From an uncultured Collinsella sp. (lineage in GTDB: Bacteria > Actinomycetota > Coriobacteriia > Coriobacteriales > Coriobacteriaceae): a stretch of DNA of 64,000 nt. The number at the start of each line of letters is the position of its first letter. The stretch's first letter is position 1. This document shows, piece after piece, positions 43,770 through 53,356 of this stretch. Both the position numbers and the translations under genes were made by a program. The notes under the pieces are model-generated. The model searched no databases. It had not been told where the DNA came from and was given only the letters and a program-made list of their open reading frames with translations. The stretch is taken from the NCBI GenBank assembly GCA_900540845.1, contig UQHS01000011.1, forward strand, positions 1 through 64,000, given 5' to 3'.

Positions 43770-46421
43770 TTAGGCGCCGAGCGCGTCGCGGGCGGCCTCG
43801 AGCGCGGAAGCGATGCCCGAGGCGTTCTTACCGCCCGCCTGAGCCATGATGGGCTTACCGCCGCCACGACCGTCAACAAGCGGGGCGATCTGCTTGATCA
43901 CGTTGCCGGCGTGGAACCCGGCGGAAGCGGCGTCGTCAGTGGCAGCCGCGATGAGCGCAGGCGTGCCCTTCTCCGTAACCGTAGCAAGGACGCACGCGCA
44001 GGCGCCGTTGATCTTCTGGCGAACGGTATCCCACACGTTGCGCAGGTCGGCTGCCTCAAGACCGGAGAGCTCAGCGATGACGAGCTTGTAGCCATCGGCA
44101 TCGACGGCATGCTCGATGGCCGAGCTGATGGCGTCGGAGCCGCCGCCCGTGAGAGCGCGCTTGAGCTTCTGGTTCACATCGCGCAGCTCACCCTGGAGAG
44201 CGGCGACGCGTGCGGGAACCTCCTCGACGCGGCACTTGAGAGACGCGGCGGCAGACTCGGCGAGAGCGGCGCGATTCTCGAGGTAGGCGATGGCACCAGT
44301 GCTCGTGACGGCCTCGATGCGGCGAACGTTGGAGCCCGTAGAGGACTCAGAAACGATCTTGAACAGGCCAAGCTCGGCGGTGTTGGCGGCATGCGTGCCA
44401 CCGCAGAGCTCGCGGGAGAACGGCTCATCCTCGGCGCCGACGGAAACGACGCGAACGACGTCGCCGTACTTCTCGCCGAACAGCGCAACGGCACCCGCGG
44501 CCTTGGCCTCATCGATGCCCATCACACGGGTGACGACAGGCTTCGCGGCGAGGATCTGCTCGTTGACGAGCTCCTCGACCGCGCGGATCTGCTCAGAGGT
44601 CATGGCCTCGAAATGCGTGAAGTCAAAACGTAGGCTCTCGGGAGACACGAGGGAGCCGGCCTGGTTGACGTGATCGCCCAGAACCTCCTTCAGGGCGGCG
44701 TCGAGCAGGTGGGTCGCCGTGTGGTTGCGGCGAAGCAACCCGCGGCGGCTCAAATCGAAGCCGGCGAACACGGTATCGCCCTCGGAGAGAGCGCCGATGA
44801 GCTTGCCCTCGTGAACGTACAGGCCGCCCTTGGCAACCGTGTTCATGACGAAGAACTGGGCGTCGTCGGTGTCGATGAGGCCGTGATCGCCCTGCTGGCC
44901 GCCCATCTCGGCGTACAGCGGCGTGCGGTCGAGCACGACAGCGCCCTCGACGTTCTCGGCGTGAGAGACGCGCTCGCCGTTCACGACGATAGCGAGGACG
45001 TGGGCGCCCTCGATGCTCTCGTTGTCATAGCCGACGAACTCGGTCGCAGGAAGCTGGTCGGCGAGCTCGGTCCAAACGTCGTTGAAGGAGCCCCAGGCGT
45101 CGCCCTTGGCGGCGGCGCGGGCACGAGCCTTCTGCTCGGCCATCTCGGCGTCGAAACCCTCGATATCGACGGCGTGGCCAGCGCCCTCGGCGATCTCGAC
45201 CGTCAGGTCGATGGGGAAACCAAACGTATCGTGCAGCATGAATGCGGCGGAACCGGGAAGCACCTCACCCTCACCGAGCGCGGAGAGCTGCTCGTCGAGA
45301 TAGGCGCGACCGTTGTTGAGCGTGGTGGAGAAACGCTCCTCCTCCGCCTCGACGATGCCCTTGACCAGGCCGACGTTCTCAAGCAGGCTTGGGTATGCAT
45401 CGCCCATGACGTCGTTGACAGCGTCGATGAAGCGACCGAGGAAGGCCTCCTCGATGCCAATCAGGCGGCCATGGAACACGGCGCGACGAAGGAGGCGGCG
45501 CAAAACGTAGCCGCGGCCCTCGTTGCCGGGCAGCACACCATCGGAGATGAGGAAATTCACCGAACGAGCGTGGTCGGCGATGATGCGCAGAGAGCGGGAC
45601 GCGCCGGTGTAGTCGTCGTCGACATAGGTCTTACCCGAGATCTCCTCGCCGAGCTTGATGAGGCTCTGCATGACGTCGCCGTCGAAGAACGAGCTCTTGT
45701 GCTGCATGATGGCGGCCATGCGCTCCAGGCCCATGCCGGTGTCGAGGTTGCGGTGGGGCAGCTCGGGCATGGAGCCGTCCTCTTGGCGATCGAACTGCGT
45801 GAACACGAGGTTCCAGAACTCAAGGAAGCGATCGCAGTCGCACCCGGGGGCGCAGTCGGGACAGCCACAGCCGACCTCTTCGCCGAGGTCGAAGTAGATC
45901 TCGGAGCACGGACCGCAGGGGCCGGTGGGGCCGGCAGCCCAGAAGTTGTCATCCTCACCCAGGCGGGTGATGTGATCTTGCGGGACGCCGAGCGCGCGCC
46001 ACACGGACTCGGTCTCATCGTCCTCGGTGAAGACGGTGAAGTACAGGCGGTCCTTAGGCAGCTTGAAGACCTCGGTGATGAGCTCGTACGCCCAGGCGCA
46101 GGCCTGCTCCTTGGTCACGCCGCCGAAGGCGAAGTTGCCCAGCATCTCGAAGAAGGACGCATGGCGGCCGTCGGCGCCGATGATGTCAATGTCGTTCGTG
46201 CGGACGCACTTCTGGCAGGAGCACGCGCCGATCTCCTTCATGACCTTCTTGCCCTGGTAGAACTCCTTGAACTGGTTCATACCGGCGTTTGCGAGCAGCA
46301 GGGACGGATCGTCGGGCACGAGCGAGGAGCTCGGATAGAGCTTGCAGCCCTTGCTCTCGAAGAAGTTGAGGTACGCGGAGCGAATCTCTGCGGTGGTCAT
46401 AGTGGGATAGCTAGCAGCCAT
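43770..46421 (-). CDS. alaS: Alanyl-tRNA synthetase
   Basis: The protein is 883 residues: class II catalytic core (SSSLVPDDPSLLLANAGMNQFK, GDDNFWAAGPTGPCGPCSEI), editing-domain motif RRNHTATHLLDAAL with the CGGTHAANT zinc site, and a C-terminal DHHA1 domain (RGGGKPIMAQAGGKNASGI). Additional cysteines around residues 195-215 (CGCPDCAPGCDCD) are conspicuous. ATG 46421 follows GGAG. ruvX and mltG follow, as in many Actinobacteria. Confidence 0.96.
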   Translation of the reverse strand: MAASYPTMTTAEIRSAYLNFFESKGCKLYPSSSLVPDDPSLLLANAGMNQFKEFYQGKKVMKEIGACSCQKCVRTNDIDIIGADGRHASFFEMLGNFAFGGVTKEQACAWAYELITEVFKLPKDRLYFTVFTEDDETESVWRALGVPQDHITRLGEDDNFWAAGPTGPCGPCSEIYFDLGEEVGCGCPDCAPGCDCDRFLEFWNLVFTQFDRQEDGSMPELPHRNLDTGMGLERMAAIMQHKSSFFDGDVMQSLIKLGEEISGKTYVDDDYTGASRSLRIIADHARSVNFLISDGVLPGNEGRGYVLRRLLRRAVFHGRLIGIEEAFLGRFIDAVNDVMGDAYPSLLENVGLVKGIVEAEEERFSTTLNNGRAYLDEQLSALGEGEVLPGSAAFMLHDTFGFPIDLTVEIAEGAGHAVDIEGFDAEMAEQKARARAAAKGDAWGSFNDVWTELADQLPATEFVGYDNESIEGAHVLAIVVNGERVSHAENVEGAVVLDRTPLYAEMGGQQGDHGLIDTDDAQFFVMNTVAKGGLYVHEGKLIGALSEGDTVFAGFDLSRRGLLRRNHTATHLLDAALKEVLGDHVNQAGSLVSPESLRFDFTHFEAMTSEQIRAVEELVNEQILAAKPVVTRVMGIDEAKAAGAVALFGEKYGDVVRVVSVGAEDEPFSRELCGGTHAANTAELGLFKIVSESSTGSNVRRIEAVTSTGAIAYLENRAALAESAAASLKCRVEEVPARVAALQGELRDVNQKLKRALTGGGSDAISSAIEHAVDADGYKLVIAELSGLEAADLRNVWDTVRQKINGACACVLATVTEKGTPALIAAATDDAASAGFHAGNVIKQIAPLVDGRGGGKPIMAQAGGKNASGIASALEAARDALGA

Positions 46422-46492
46422 GCGAATAACTCCTGTGTGTTTCATATACGAGCCCCTTTGCAAGGGGCAGCTTGCAACCTAACTAGTATACG

Positions 46493-47860
46493 TTACCTGC
46501 CGTCGTCCGACGTGTCGTTTTCCTCGGGTTTCTTTGATTGCGCCACGTGTTCGCGAGCGGCGAAGGGATTCTCGAAATCGATGAGTTTCGCCCAGGGGTT
46601 CTCGAGCTCCGGCTTGGGCATGACCTCGGCCTCGGGAACGGAGTTCTCGTCGATGATCTGTGAATCGGCGACAAAGGCGTCATCCCCCAGCGCATCAAAC
46701 GCCGGGACGGGATTGCCCGCGGCGTCGCGGAACGGCGCCCCGCGGAACAGCGCCCCCTCATACGAGACGATCTGCTCACCGCTACGCGTCTCGAAATAGA
46801 AGATGAACAAGGACTTGATGACGGCCACGAGCGGGAGCGCGACGACCATACCCATCGCCCCGCCAAACGTGGAGCCGATGACCAGCGCGGTGAGCGAAAG
46901 GACGGGGTGGACCTGCATCGTCGACTGGTTGATCTTCGGGGCGATCACGTTGTCGGTGATGTTTTGCGACAGCATCGCCATGATCATCGTCCACACGGCC
47001 ATGGCGGGGCTATACACGAGCGCGATGAGCGAAGCGATTATGGCGGAGATGGACGGACCGACCACGGGGATGATGTTGAGCACGCCCGACAGGACGCCCA
47101 TGGTGCCCGCATACGGATGCCCGACGATGGCGAAGCCCACAAAGGCCAAAAAGCCCTGAATGACCGAGTTAATGACCGTGGAACGGAGATACCCGCCCAC
47201 CGACCGGCTCATAACGGCGACCATAAGGCGGTAGTCATCCGCTTTGTCTGCGGGAAGGACGCGACAGATCTCATCGTTGATGGTTGGGTAGTCGCACGCA
47301 AGCCAGAAGGCCAGAACAAACCCGAGGAACACGATGAACACCGTGGATGCGATGTTGTTCACCATCGGGACGATGCCGTCTCGGACAGCGGCAAGGAGGC
47401 CAGACAGGGCCTGGTTCAAGACATCTTGCACGGAGCTGACGAGCGAATCGAGCTGGACGACATCATTGAGGTGCTCCACGATGGCATACTCGTTCTCCAG
47501 CTTGACCACCCATGTGCCGAGCGCGGACAGCTTTGAGGGGGCCTCGCGGAGCAGCTCGATGAGCTGCCCGGTGACCATAGGGATAACGAGGGCAAACAAC
47601 AGAACCATACCGACGAAGACCACAATGAGGCCAGCTAAAGAACCGGCGCCTCGTGGCACTCCCCTACACTCGAGAAAGTTGACGATGGGCGAGGCGACGA
47701 AGGCGGAAATCGCGCCGACGGCCAAAAACAGCAGCACGCTCGAAAGCGAGCCGATGAGATTGAACACCACGCCGCAGATGATGACGGCACCGATGACAAT
47801 CCAGATGTTGTAGAACGTGGCGCGAGCCACACGCTCCGAATGAGACGTGTCGTTTTGCAT
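46493..47860 (-). CDS. AI-2E family transporter (PerM-type membrane protein)
   Basis: The protein is 455 residues with about eight membrane helices. The C-terminal half has the family pattern: GYLRSTVINSVIQGFLAFVGFAIVGHPYAGTMGVLSGVLNIIPVVGPSISA and ALVIGSTFGGAMGMVVALPL. A long acidic cytoplasmic tail (~75 residues) follows. Family members are proposed exporters of autoinducer-2 or sodium/proton antiporters; the substrate is not evident. Confidence 0.88.
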   Translation of the reverse strand: MQNDTSHSERVARATFYNIWIVIGAVIICGVVFNLIGSLSSVLLFLAVGAISAFVASPIVNFLECRGVPRGAGSLAGLIVVFVGMVLLFALVIPMVTGQLIELLREAPSKLSALGTWVVKLENEYAIVEHLNDVVQLDSLVSSVQDVLNQALSGLLAAVRDGIVPMVNNIASTVFIVFLGFVLAFWLACDYPTINDEICRVLPADKADDYRLMVAVMSRSVGGYLRSTVINSVIQGFLAFVGFAIVGHPYAGTMGVLSGVLNIIPVVGPSISAIIASLIALVYSPAMAVWTMIMAMLSQNITDNVIAPKINQSTMQVHPVLSLTALVIGSTFGGAMGMVVALPLVAVIKSLFIFYFETRSGEQIVSYEGALFRGAPFRDAAGNPVPAFDALGDDAFVADSQIIDENSVPEAEVMPKPELENPWAKLIDFENPFAAREHVAQSKKPEENDTSDDGR

Positions 47861-47878
47861 AATCTCCTCTGCGAGGCC

Positions 47879-48667
47879 CTAGGCGTCCATCACGCTCTCA
47901 GGGTTGATCTTGTCTTGAATCTTCTTGAGCGTCCGACGCAGCAGACGGCTCACCTGCACCTGGGAGATGCCGAGCTTCTCTGCGATCTCAATCTGCGTCA
48001 TGCCCTGCAAGAAGCGCATCTCGATGACCTCTCGCTCACGCGGGGAGAAGCGCGAAAGCGCCTCCTCGATGATGATGCGGTCATCTGTTATGGCCAGGTC
48101 TTGGTCCTCGGTGGCGTATCGATCGATCACACTCGGGGCGTCATCGTCATCAAGACCCGAGGGGGCCTCGAGGGACACCGAGCTGTAAGCCGAGGACGAC
48201 TCCATGGCCTCGAGGACCTCGTCGACGGTCGCATCGAGATACGACGCGATCTCCGCGATGGTTGGAGACCGTTGTAGCTCGGTCGTGAGCGTGTCCGTTG
48301 CCTGGTTGACCTTTGCCGACAGCTCCTGAAGGCGACGTGGGACCCTCACACTCCAGCCCTTGTCGCGGAAATGCCGCTTGATCTCACCCATGATCGTGGG
48401 CGTGGCAAACGTCGTGAACTCGAGGCCTCGATCGGGGTCGAAGCGGTCTATCGCCTTGAGGAGGCCCAGGTACCCAACCTGCACGAGGTCATCGATGGGC
48501 TCGCCGCGGTTTTTGAATTTGTTTGCGATGAAGCGCACGAGGTTGAGGTGGGACATCACGAGCTTTTCGCGAGCGTCCATGTCGCCCTCTTCCTTGAATT
48601 TGCGGAAGAGCTCGCGTGTCTTCTCCTTATCCCAGGCGCTCTTGGAGCTCCTAGACGCCATAGACAT
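47879..48667 (-). CDS. sigB: Sigma factor of the SigB/SigF general-stress group
   Basis: The protein is 262 residues with sigma-70 regions 2 (MSHLNLVRFIANKFKNRGEPIDDLVQVGYLGLLKAIDRFD...TFATPTIMGEIKRHFRDKGW), 3 (VPRRLQELSAKVNQ) and 4 (LSRFSPREREVIEMRFLQGMTQIEIAEKLGISQVQVSRLLRR). It lacks region 1.1. It overlaps the anti-sigma-like gene by 17 bases, the usual coupling for SigB-type factors. Confidence 0.92.
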   Translation of the reverse strand: MSMASRSSKSAWDKEKTRELFRKFKEEGDMDAREKLVMSHLNLVRFIANKFKNRGEPIDDLVQVGYLGLLKAIDRFDPDRGLEFTTFATPTIMGEIKRHFRDKGWSVRVPRRLQELSAKVNQATDTLTTELQRSPTIAEIASYLDATVDEVLEAMESSSAYSSVSLEAPSGLDDDDAPSVIDRYATEDQDLAITDDRIIIEEALSRFSPREREVIEMRFLQGMTQIEIAEKLGISQVQVSRLLRRTLKKIQDKINPESVMDA

Positions 48668-49037
48668 CCGCCTTCAAATCAAGCACGAGGCGCGCAGGCT
48701 CGTCAAACTTCTCGTACACATCGCAGACGGATCCGAGGATCAAATCGGCATATGCGGCCGTGGGGCCGTCTTCCGAGGGCTCGGCGAACTCAGAGACGGG
48801 AAGGGCAAATTCCATGGACACATGGCTCTCATCGACATCGAAATCGATGAGGAGATCCTCGCACGGCGCGGTTCCGCAGGCGTAGATGAACGCCTCCTCG
48901 GCTGCCATGCGGATATCCTCGACGCGGTCGACCGACATGGCAGAGAGGGCAGCCACGTTGGCGGCAGTCATGCGAACGATACGCGCAAGATGCGGCTCAC
49001 AGGAAACCGTAAGGGTGATATGCGTGGCATTACTCAT
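48651..49037 (-). CDS. RsbW-like anti-sigma factor with degenerate ATPase motifs
   Basis: The protein is 128 residues and resembles RsbW/SpoIIAB in length and N-terminus (THITLTVSCEPHLARIVRMTAANVAALSAMSVDRVEDIRMAAEEAF). The N-box asparagine expected after EEAF is a tyrosine (EEAFIYAC), and no DxGxG G1 box is found in the C-terminal half. Position directly before sigB, and overlap with it, supports an anti-sigma role. Kinase activity is doubtful. ATG 49037 overlaps the preceding stop. Confidence 0.72.
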   Translation of the reverse strand: MSNATHITLTVSCEPHLARIVRMTAANVAALSAMSVDRVEDIRMAAEEAFIYACGTAPCEDLLIDFDVDESHVSMEFALPVSEFAEPSEDGPTAAYADLILGSVCDVYEKFDEPARLVLDLKADVYGV

Positions 49038-49587
49038 GGTCGGCCTCCTCGGCTGATTCGTAGGTGAAATACTGACGAGGAGCGGCCTGCTGCTCGCCGC
49101 AGAGCCCATCGCCCTGGGATGCTGAGGAATCGGTGTCGTCCGGCTCCTGGCCACCCTCGGCGAACGCGCGGGGACAGTCGCCATCGTGCTTGCGGCTGCG
49201 ACCCAGCAGCTGCTGAACCTTATCGGTTGCGGCGTCCGCGATGCCGGTCACCGCGTGGGATGCGCTGGAAGCAGCACCGCTGACCGCAGACACGTCGCGC
49301 AAGACGGTGTTCACCTCGACAAGGTCGGCGGAAAGGGCCTCGACGGCGACGGTTGCCTGACGAAGCAGCGGATCGACCTGGGCAATGGCAGGCTGGAGCT
49401 CATCCACGACGCCATCGATCTTTGCAACGACGGGACGCGCCTCCTCAAGCGTGCTGTTGACCTGCTCGACGGTCTTATCGAGAGAATCGACGACGCCGCG
49501 CGTCCGGCGCAGCGTGAGCGCGAGCTCCGCCACGGCCCAAACACCGGCGACGGCGAGGACGACGAGGATAATTTGAACGGGATCCAT
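49030..49587 (-). CDS. DUF948-like membrane-anchored coiled-coil protein of the sigB cluster
   Basis: The protein is 185 residues. An N-terminal membrane helix (IILVVLAVAGVWAVAELALTL) is followed by a heptad-rich segment (VDSLDKTVEQVNSTLEEARPVVAKIDGVVDELQPAIAQVDPLL) typical of DUF948/YtxG-type stress proteins, then a hydrophilic tail. ATG 49587 follows GGAGG. Its stop overlaps the anti-sigma start by eight bases, so the three genes form one coupled unit. Confidence 0.78.
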   Translation of the reverse strand: MDPVQIILVVLAVAGVWAVAELALTLRRTRGVVDSLDKTVEQVNSTLEEARPVVAKIDGVVDELQPAIAQVDPLLRQATVAVEALSADLVEVNTVLRDVSAVSGAASSASHAVTGIADAATDKVQQLLGRSRKHDGDCPRAFAEGGQEPDDTDSSASQGDGLCGEQQAAPRQYFTYESAEEADHE

Positions 49588-49633
49588 GAAAGCCTCCATA
49601 CATGCTGAACACAAGTGCCTTGATAATACCCCG

Positions 49634-50971
49634 TTATGCCCTTCTGCAACCAGGGTGCATCTCCGCACGCCACTGTTCCCAGCCTCGTCCACTCGGATTC
49701 CAAAATGCGCCGGGCTCCAAGCCCTCGGGAAGATACCGCTGGGACACCCATCCCTCTTCGTAGTCGTGCGGGTACAGGTACGCACCGTAATCCTCCGACC
49801 CAGGGCGATGCCTGTCGCGCAGGTAACTTGGCACCTCGCGCTGGCCACTCGTGTGCACGTCCGCTAGGGCAGCATCGATGGCCGCCTCGGCCGCGTTGCT
49901 CTTGGGCGCGAGCGCATTGTAGATCGCGGCCTGGGCAAGGTTGATCCGGCATTCGGGGTACCCGATAACCTCCGCAGCCTTGAAGGCCGCCTCGGCCACG
50001 AGCAAGGCCGTCGGGTCGGCGTTGCCGATGTCCTCACTCGCCTGGATCATGATGCGACGCGCGATGAACTTGGGGTCCTCCCCCGCGTCTATCATGCGCG
50101 CAAGCCAATACACCGTCGCATCCGGGTCGCTACCGCGCATCGACTTGATGAAAGCGGAGATGATGTCGTAGTGCATGTCCCCGTTTTTGTCGTATGAGAG
50201 CCCGCGACGGGGGTTGGCCTGCTGCACGTCATCGAGGGTGATGGGTATGGGCTCCCCCTGCGAGCCGGAGTCTTCCCTATCGGATGCCGGGCGTGTGAGC
50301 GCAATCTCGCTCGCGAGCTCGAGGGTCGTGAGCGCACTGCGGCCATCCCCCGCGGCGAGGGTGCAGATTGCCCGCACCACGTCGTCGGGCGCGAAAAACC
50401 GATTGTCGAGGCCCTCGGGCGCGTGCAGAGCGCGACGCACCAGCTGCTCGATATCGTCATCGGATAGATGCGTAAGCTCGACCACGCGGCCGCGCGAAAG
50501 CAGGGCGGAGTTCACCTCGAAATAGGGATTTTCCGTCGTGGCGCCGATCATGACCACCGTTCGATTTTCGACGGCGTGAAGCAGGGCATCTTGCTGCGAG
50601 CGAGAGAACCGATGGATCTCATCGATGAACAGGATCGTGCGGCGGTCGAACATCATGAGCCGATGCTTGGCCTCCTCGATTTCGCGGCGGAGGTCTTTGA
50701 CCGTGCCCGTGACGGCGGAAACCTCGACAAATTCACTGCGCGTGTGAGCGGCGATGATGTGGGCGAGCGTGGTTTTGCCCGTCCCCGCAGGCCCATAGAG
50801 AATGACGCTCGAAAGCACATCGTGCTCGATGGCATTACGCAACCATGAACCCGGGCCCACGGCCTTCTCTTGCCCCACGTAGTCCTCGAGCGAGGTGGGC
50901 CTCATCCGCACCGCCAAGGGCGCATGCTTGAGCTGTTTGACCTGTTCGTTGCTAGAAAATAAGGTGTCCAT
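49634..50971 (-). CDS. rarA: Replication-associated recombination ATPase RarA/MgsA
   Basis: The protein is 445 residues: N-terminal LFSSNEQVKQLKHAPLAVRMRP, Walker A GPAGTGKTTLAHIIA, Walker B ILFIDEIHRFS, sensor ATTENPYFEVNSALLSR and the C-terminal clamp-loader-like domain (IMIQASEDIGNADPTALLVA). It acts at stalled replication forks. ATG 50971 is chosen; the ATG at 50986 is an alternative. Confidence 0.93.
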   Translation of the reverse strand: MDTLFSSNEQVKQLKHAPLAVRMRPTSLEDYVGQEKAVGPGSWLRNAIEHDVLSSVILYGPAGTGKTTLAHIIAAHTRSEFVEVSAVTGTVKDLRREIEEAKHRLMMFDRRTILFIDEIHRFSRSQQDALLHAVENRTVVMIGATTENPYFEVNSALLSRGRVVELTHLSDDDIEQLVRRALHAPEGLDNRFFAPDDVVRAICTLAAGDGRSALTTLELASEIALTRPASDREDSGSQGEPIPITLDDVQQANPRRGLSYDKNGDMHYDIISAFIKSMRGSDPDATVYWLARMIDAGEDPKFIARRIMIQASEDIGNADPTALLVAEAAFKAAEVIGYPECRINLAQAAIYNALAPKSNAAEAAIDAALADVHTSGQREVPSYLRDRHRPGSEDYGAYLYPHDYEEGWVSQRYLPEGLEPGAFWNPSGRGWEQWRAEMHPGCRRA

Positions 50972-51055
50972 ACAACCGTCCATCACGTATATTCCATCGA
51001 ATTGATGGTATCAAATCTGCAGTCGATTGCAAACACCTGTTCGTATGCTGAGAGA

Positions 51056-52300
51056 TCACTTGCGCTCGTTGATATACGTGCGCTGCGGGAACTCGATCTC
51101 AGGGAACAGTGCACAGGCAAGCTCGGCAAAATACCCATCAGTCATACTCGCGATGTAGTCGACCACCGTCTGATCAAGATCGCTTTGCCAGTCGTAGGAG
51201 CCACCGTAATATGCGAGGGCGCGATCGATGCGGGCGATATGGTGCCTAAAGATGAAGCTGGACTCATCCTGCGACTTGAGGTCGTCCAGGAAATGGTCGT
51301 ACATCCTCCTAAAGGCGCGCGCCATGGCCGCGCTCTGCTCCTCCTCGATGCCCGTGGAGTGATAAATCTTCTCGTAGTTCTCGCGTTTGGCGCGGCGAAT
51401 CTCCTCAAAGAGCTCCTCGCTCATCTCGATGCGATCCTTGCCGTAGCTGTGCTCGACGATGTCGACGGAAGCTCGTGACAAGATCCAGGAGTTATATCCC
51501 CCGCCCAAGCCGTCCTCAAAGGCATCCTCCGACAACAACCCCGCCTCGATGGCGTCCTGACGATCGCGCCCGACGTAGGCGATGATGTCTGAGATGCGCA
51601 CAACACACGCCTCGAGCGTAGCCGGCCGAAGCGTCTTCACGTAGTCGAAGGACTTCCGATAACAGCGATCCACGACCTCATAGAGCTCGTCGAAGGTGGC
51701 GAGGCCCGAGAGCTCGAAGACCCGCTGCTCGTACTCGCCGTTGTGGCACAGGACGCCGTCGAGCGTCTGCAGGGAGAGGTTGCGGCCATACAAGGTGTCG
51801 AGCACTCGGACGGAGTGCACGTTATGGAAGAACGATTTGCCCGTCCTCTCGGTGGTGATGTCGTTGAGATGTGCCTCGCCCGCATGGCCAAACGGCGTAT
51901 GCCCGAGGTCGTGGCCGAGGCTGATGGCCTCGATCAGGTCGCAGTTGAGCCCAAGCGCCCGACCGATATCCCGCGCAATGCGGGCCACGAGTTGGACATG
52001 CAGCCCGCGCCGAGAGAGGTCGTCGTTGCTCCTAAAGCTGAATACCTGCGTTTTGCCGTTGAGGCGATTGTATGCTGGCAGGTGCATGATCTTCTCGGCA
52101 TCGCGCACGAACGACGGGCGCCAGATACTCGAGGCGTCCCCCGGCCGTGCAACGCGCCGGATGGCTGCATCGTCACCCGTGCGATACGGGTTGACCCACC
52201 CGGACGCGCAGTCGGCTTCCATGCGCGAGACGAGCTCGTCACTCAGGCAATCGGGCATGGACAGAAGCTTTTGCTGCACGCTGTTCTTGGTCATAGTCAT
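51056..52300 (-). CDS. dgt: Deoxyguanosinetriphosphate triphosphohydrolase-like HD protein
   Basis: The protein is 414 residues with the HD-domain signature ISLGHDLGHTPFGHAGE, TLEACVVRISDIIAYVGRD and an N-terminal RPSFVRDAEKIMHLPAYNRL. It hydrolyses dNTPs to nucleosides and triphosphate, controlling nucleotide pools. The start is chosen at ATG 52300 after GTGGAAGCGAG; ATGs at 52294 and 52315 are alternatives. Confidence 0.88.
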   Translation of the reverse strand: MTMTKNSVQQKLLSMPDCLSDELVSRMEADCASGWVNPYRTGDDAAIRRVARPGDASSIWRPSFVRDAEKIMHLPAYNRLNGKTQVFSFRSNDDLSRRGLHVQLVARIARDIGRALGLNCDLIEAISLGHDLGHTPFGHAGEAHLNDITTERTGKSFFHNVHSVRVLDTLYGRNLSLQTLDGVLCHNGEYEQRVFELSGLATFDELYEVVDRCYRKSFDYVKTLRPATLEACVVRISDIIAYVGRDRQDAIEAGLLSEDAFEDGLGGGYNSWILSRASVDIVEHSYGKDRIEMSEELFEEIRRAKRENYEKIYHSTGIEEEQSAAMARAFRRMYDHFLDDLKSQDESSFIFRHHIARIDRALAYYGGSYDWQSDLDQTVVDYIASMTDGYFAELACALFPEIEFPQRTYINERK

Positions 52301-52373
52301 CTCGCTTCCACTCATCATCTGTCTTGTGCACAGCATGCCACAACGTCCAGACAAAAGGAGGCGAAAGCGCGCC

Positions 52374-52871
52374 CTAGGCCACACCCAGCGCTAAAGAGCA
52401 CATAAAGAGCGGGACGGAAAACGGCAGCAGAGGCAACGACGGCCGGCGAAATGCAACTCCACAACATGCGAGGAGGCACAGCGAGGCGGCAAAGGAGACC
52501 AGCGCCGCACCAGGCCTCCACAGGCACAGCGCCCCAAGAAACTTGATGTCGCCCAGACCCAGGCCCAGCGCCCCGGCGTGAGCCTGTCGCCACCGTACCT
52601 CAAACAAGACAAGAATCGTGACGACAAACGACGAGATGCCAATCGCGAACAGCGCCGAGAGCACGCCGTATTCCGCGCACCGCAGCGCCAAGCACGTGAG
52701 TGCCATCGACACCGCCAGGACATTGGGAAAGCGGCGCGTGCGCGCATCCAAGATCGCGGCAGCGATGAGCTGCGCCGTCAAGACGCCCAGCAGCGGCAAG
52801 AAGAGCGGCGACGCGAGCAGGCGCGCAGCCAGAACCTCAGCAAACGAGAAGACAAATACCGATTGAGGCAT
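52374..52871 (-). CDS. A24-family prepilin peptidase-like protein (single-domain)
   Basis: The protein is 165 residues with about six hydrophobic helices and the two aspartates of type IV prepilin peptidases: AAILDARTRRFPN and LGLGDIKFLGAL (GxGD). It lacks the N-terminal methylation domain, as in TadV/CpaA-type enzymes. No pilin genes are nearby in the window. ATG 52871 follows AGGGGG. Confidence 0.8.
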   Translation of the reverse strand: MPQSVFVFSFAEVLAARLLASPLFLPLLGVLTAQLIAAAILDARTRRFPNVLAVSMALTCLALRCAEYGVLSALFAIGISSFVVTILVLFEVRWRQAHAGALGLGLGDIKFLGALCLWRPGAALVSFAASLCLLACCGVAFRRPSLPLLPFSVPLFMCSLALGVA

Positions 52872-52934
52872 GCGCACCCCCTGGACAAACAGCGCGCCGG
52901 CACATGGTGCTGCCTATTATGCCCAGCCAAAGCC

Positions 52935-52963
52935 GCAATCAACGGAGCGCCGAGCGGTATAAT
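52935..52963 (+). promoter_or_regulatory. Candidate promoter for the small membrane-protein gene
   Basis: A perfect TATAAT lies at 52958-52963, 32 bases before the start codon. The -35 region (GCAATC at 52935) is poor. It is one of very few plus-strand signals in this half. Confidence 0.5.
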
Positions 52964-52994
52964 GCCCTCATCGAAGACACCATTGGAGGACCTC

Positions 52995-53345
52995 ATGGAA
53001 ATGCCCTCGTTTGACTATAGCAACGTCTCCCCCGCAGGCGAATACAACGCGACGGCAGGTGGCACGTCTGAGTCGCACGGCCGCGCGATCGAAAGCGCGA
53101 GCGCCTCGACGGAAGTCCAGACCAACAGCTCGAACACCGCCTACGTCATCACGGGCATCACGCTCGGCGTGGTCACGCTGCTTGCGCTGGCATTCACTAT
53201 GCTCATGTACGCCGTGATGGCCACGGCGTTTTCGAGCTCCTACTCCTACGAGGTTGTCCCCGGCGATATGCACGACGGCTGGGAGCACGGCCTGAGCGAT
53301 GACGACATCGCGTGGCTCGAGGACCAGCTGATCAGCGAGATATAG
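52995..53345 (+). CDS. Small single-pass membrane protein, unknown function
   Basis: The protein is 116 residues with GGAGGA five bases before the ATG. A Ser/Thr-rich N-terminal half is followed by one helix (TAYVITGITLGVVTLLALAFTMLMYAVM) and an acidic C-terminal domain with YEVVPGDMHDGWEHGLSDDDIAWLEDQLI. It runs opposite to its neighbours, divergent from the prepilin peptidase and convergent with the glycosyltransferase. No family is recognised. Confidence 0.75.
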   Translation: MEMPSFDYSNVSPAGEYNATAGGTSESHGRAIESASASTEVQTNSSNTAYVITGITLGVVTLLALAFTMLMYAVMATAFSSSYSYEVVPGDMHDGWEHGLSDDDIAWLEDQLISEI

Positions 53346-53356
53346 CGCACGTAGCC

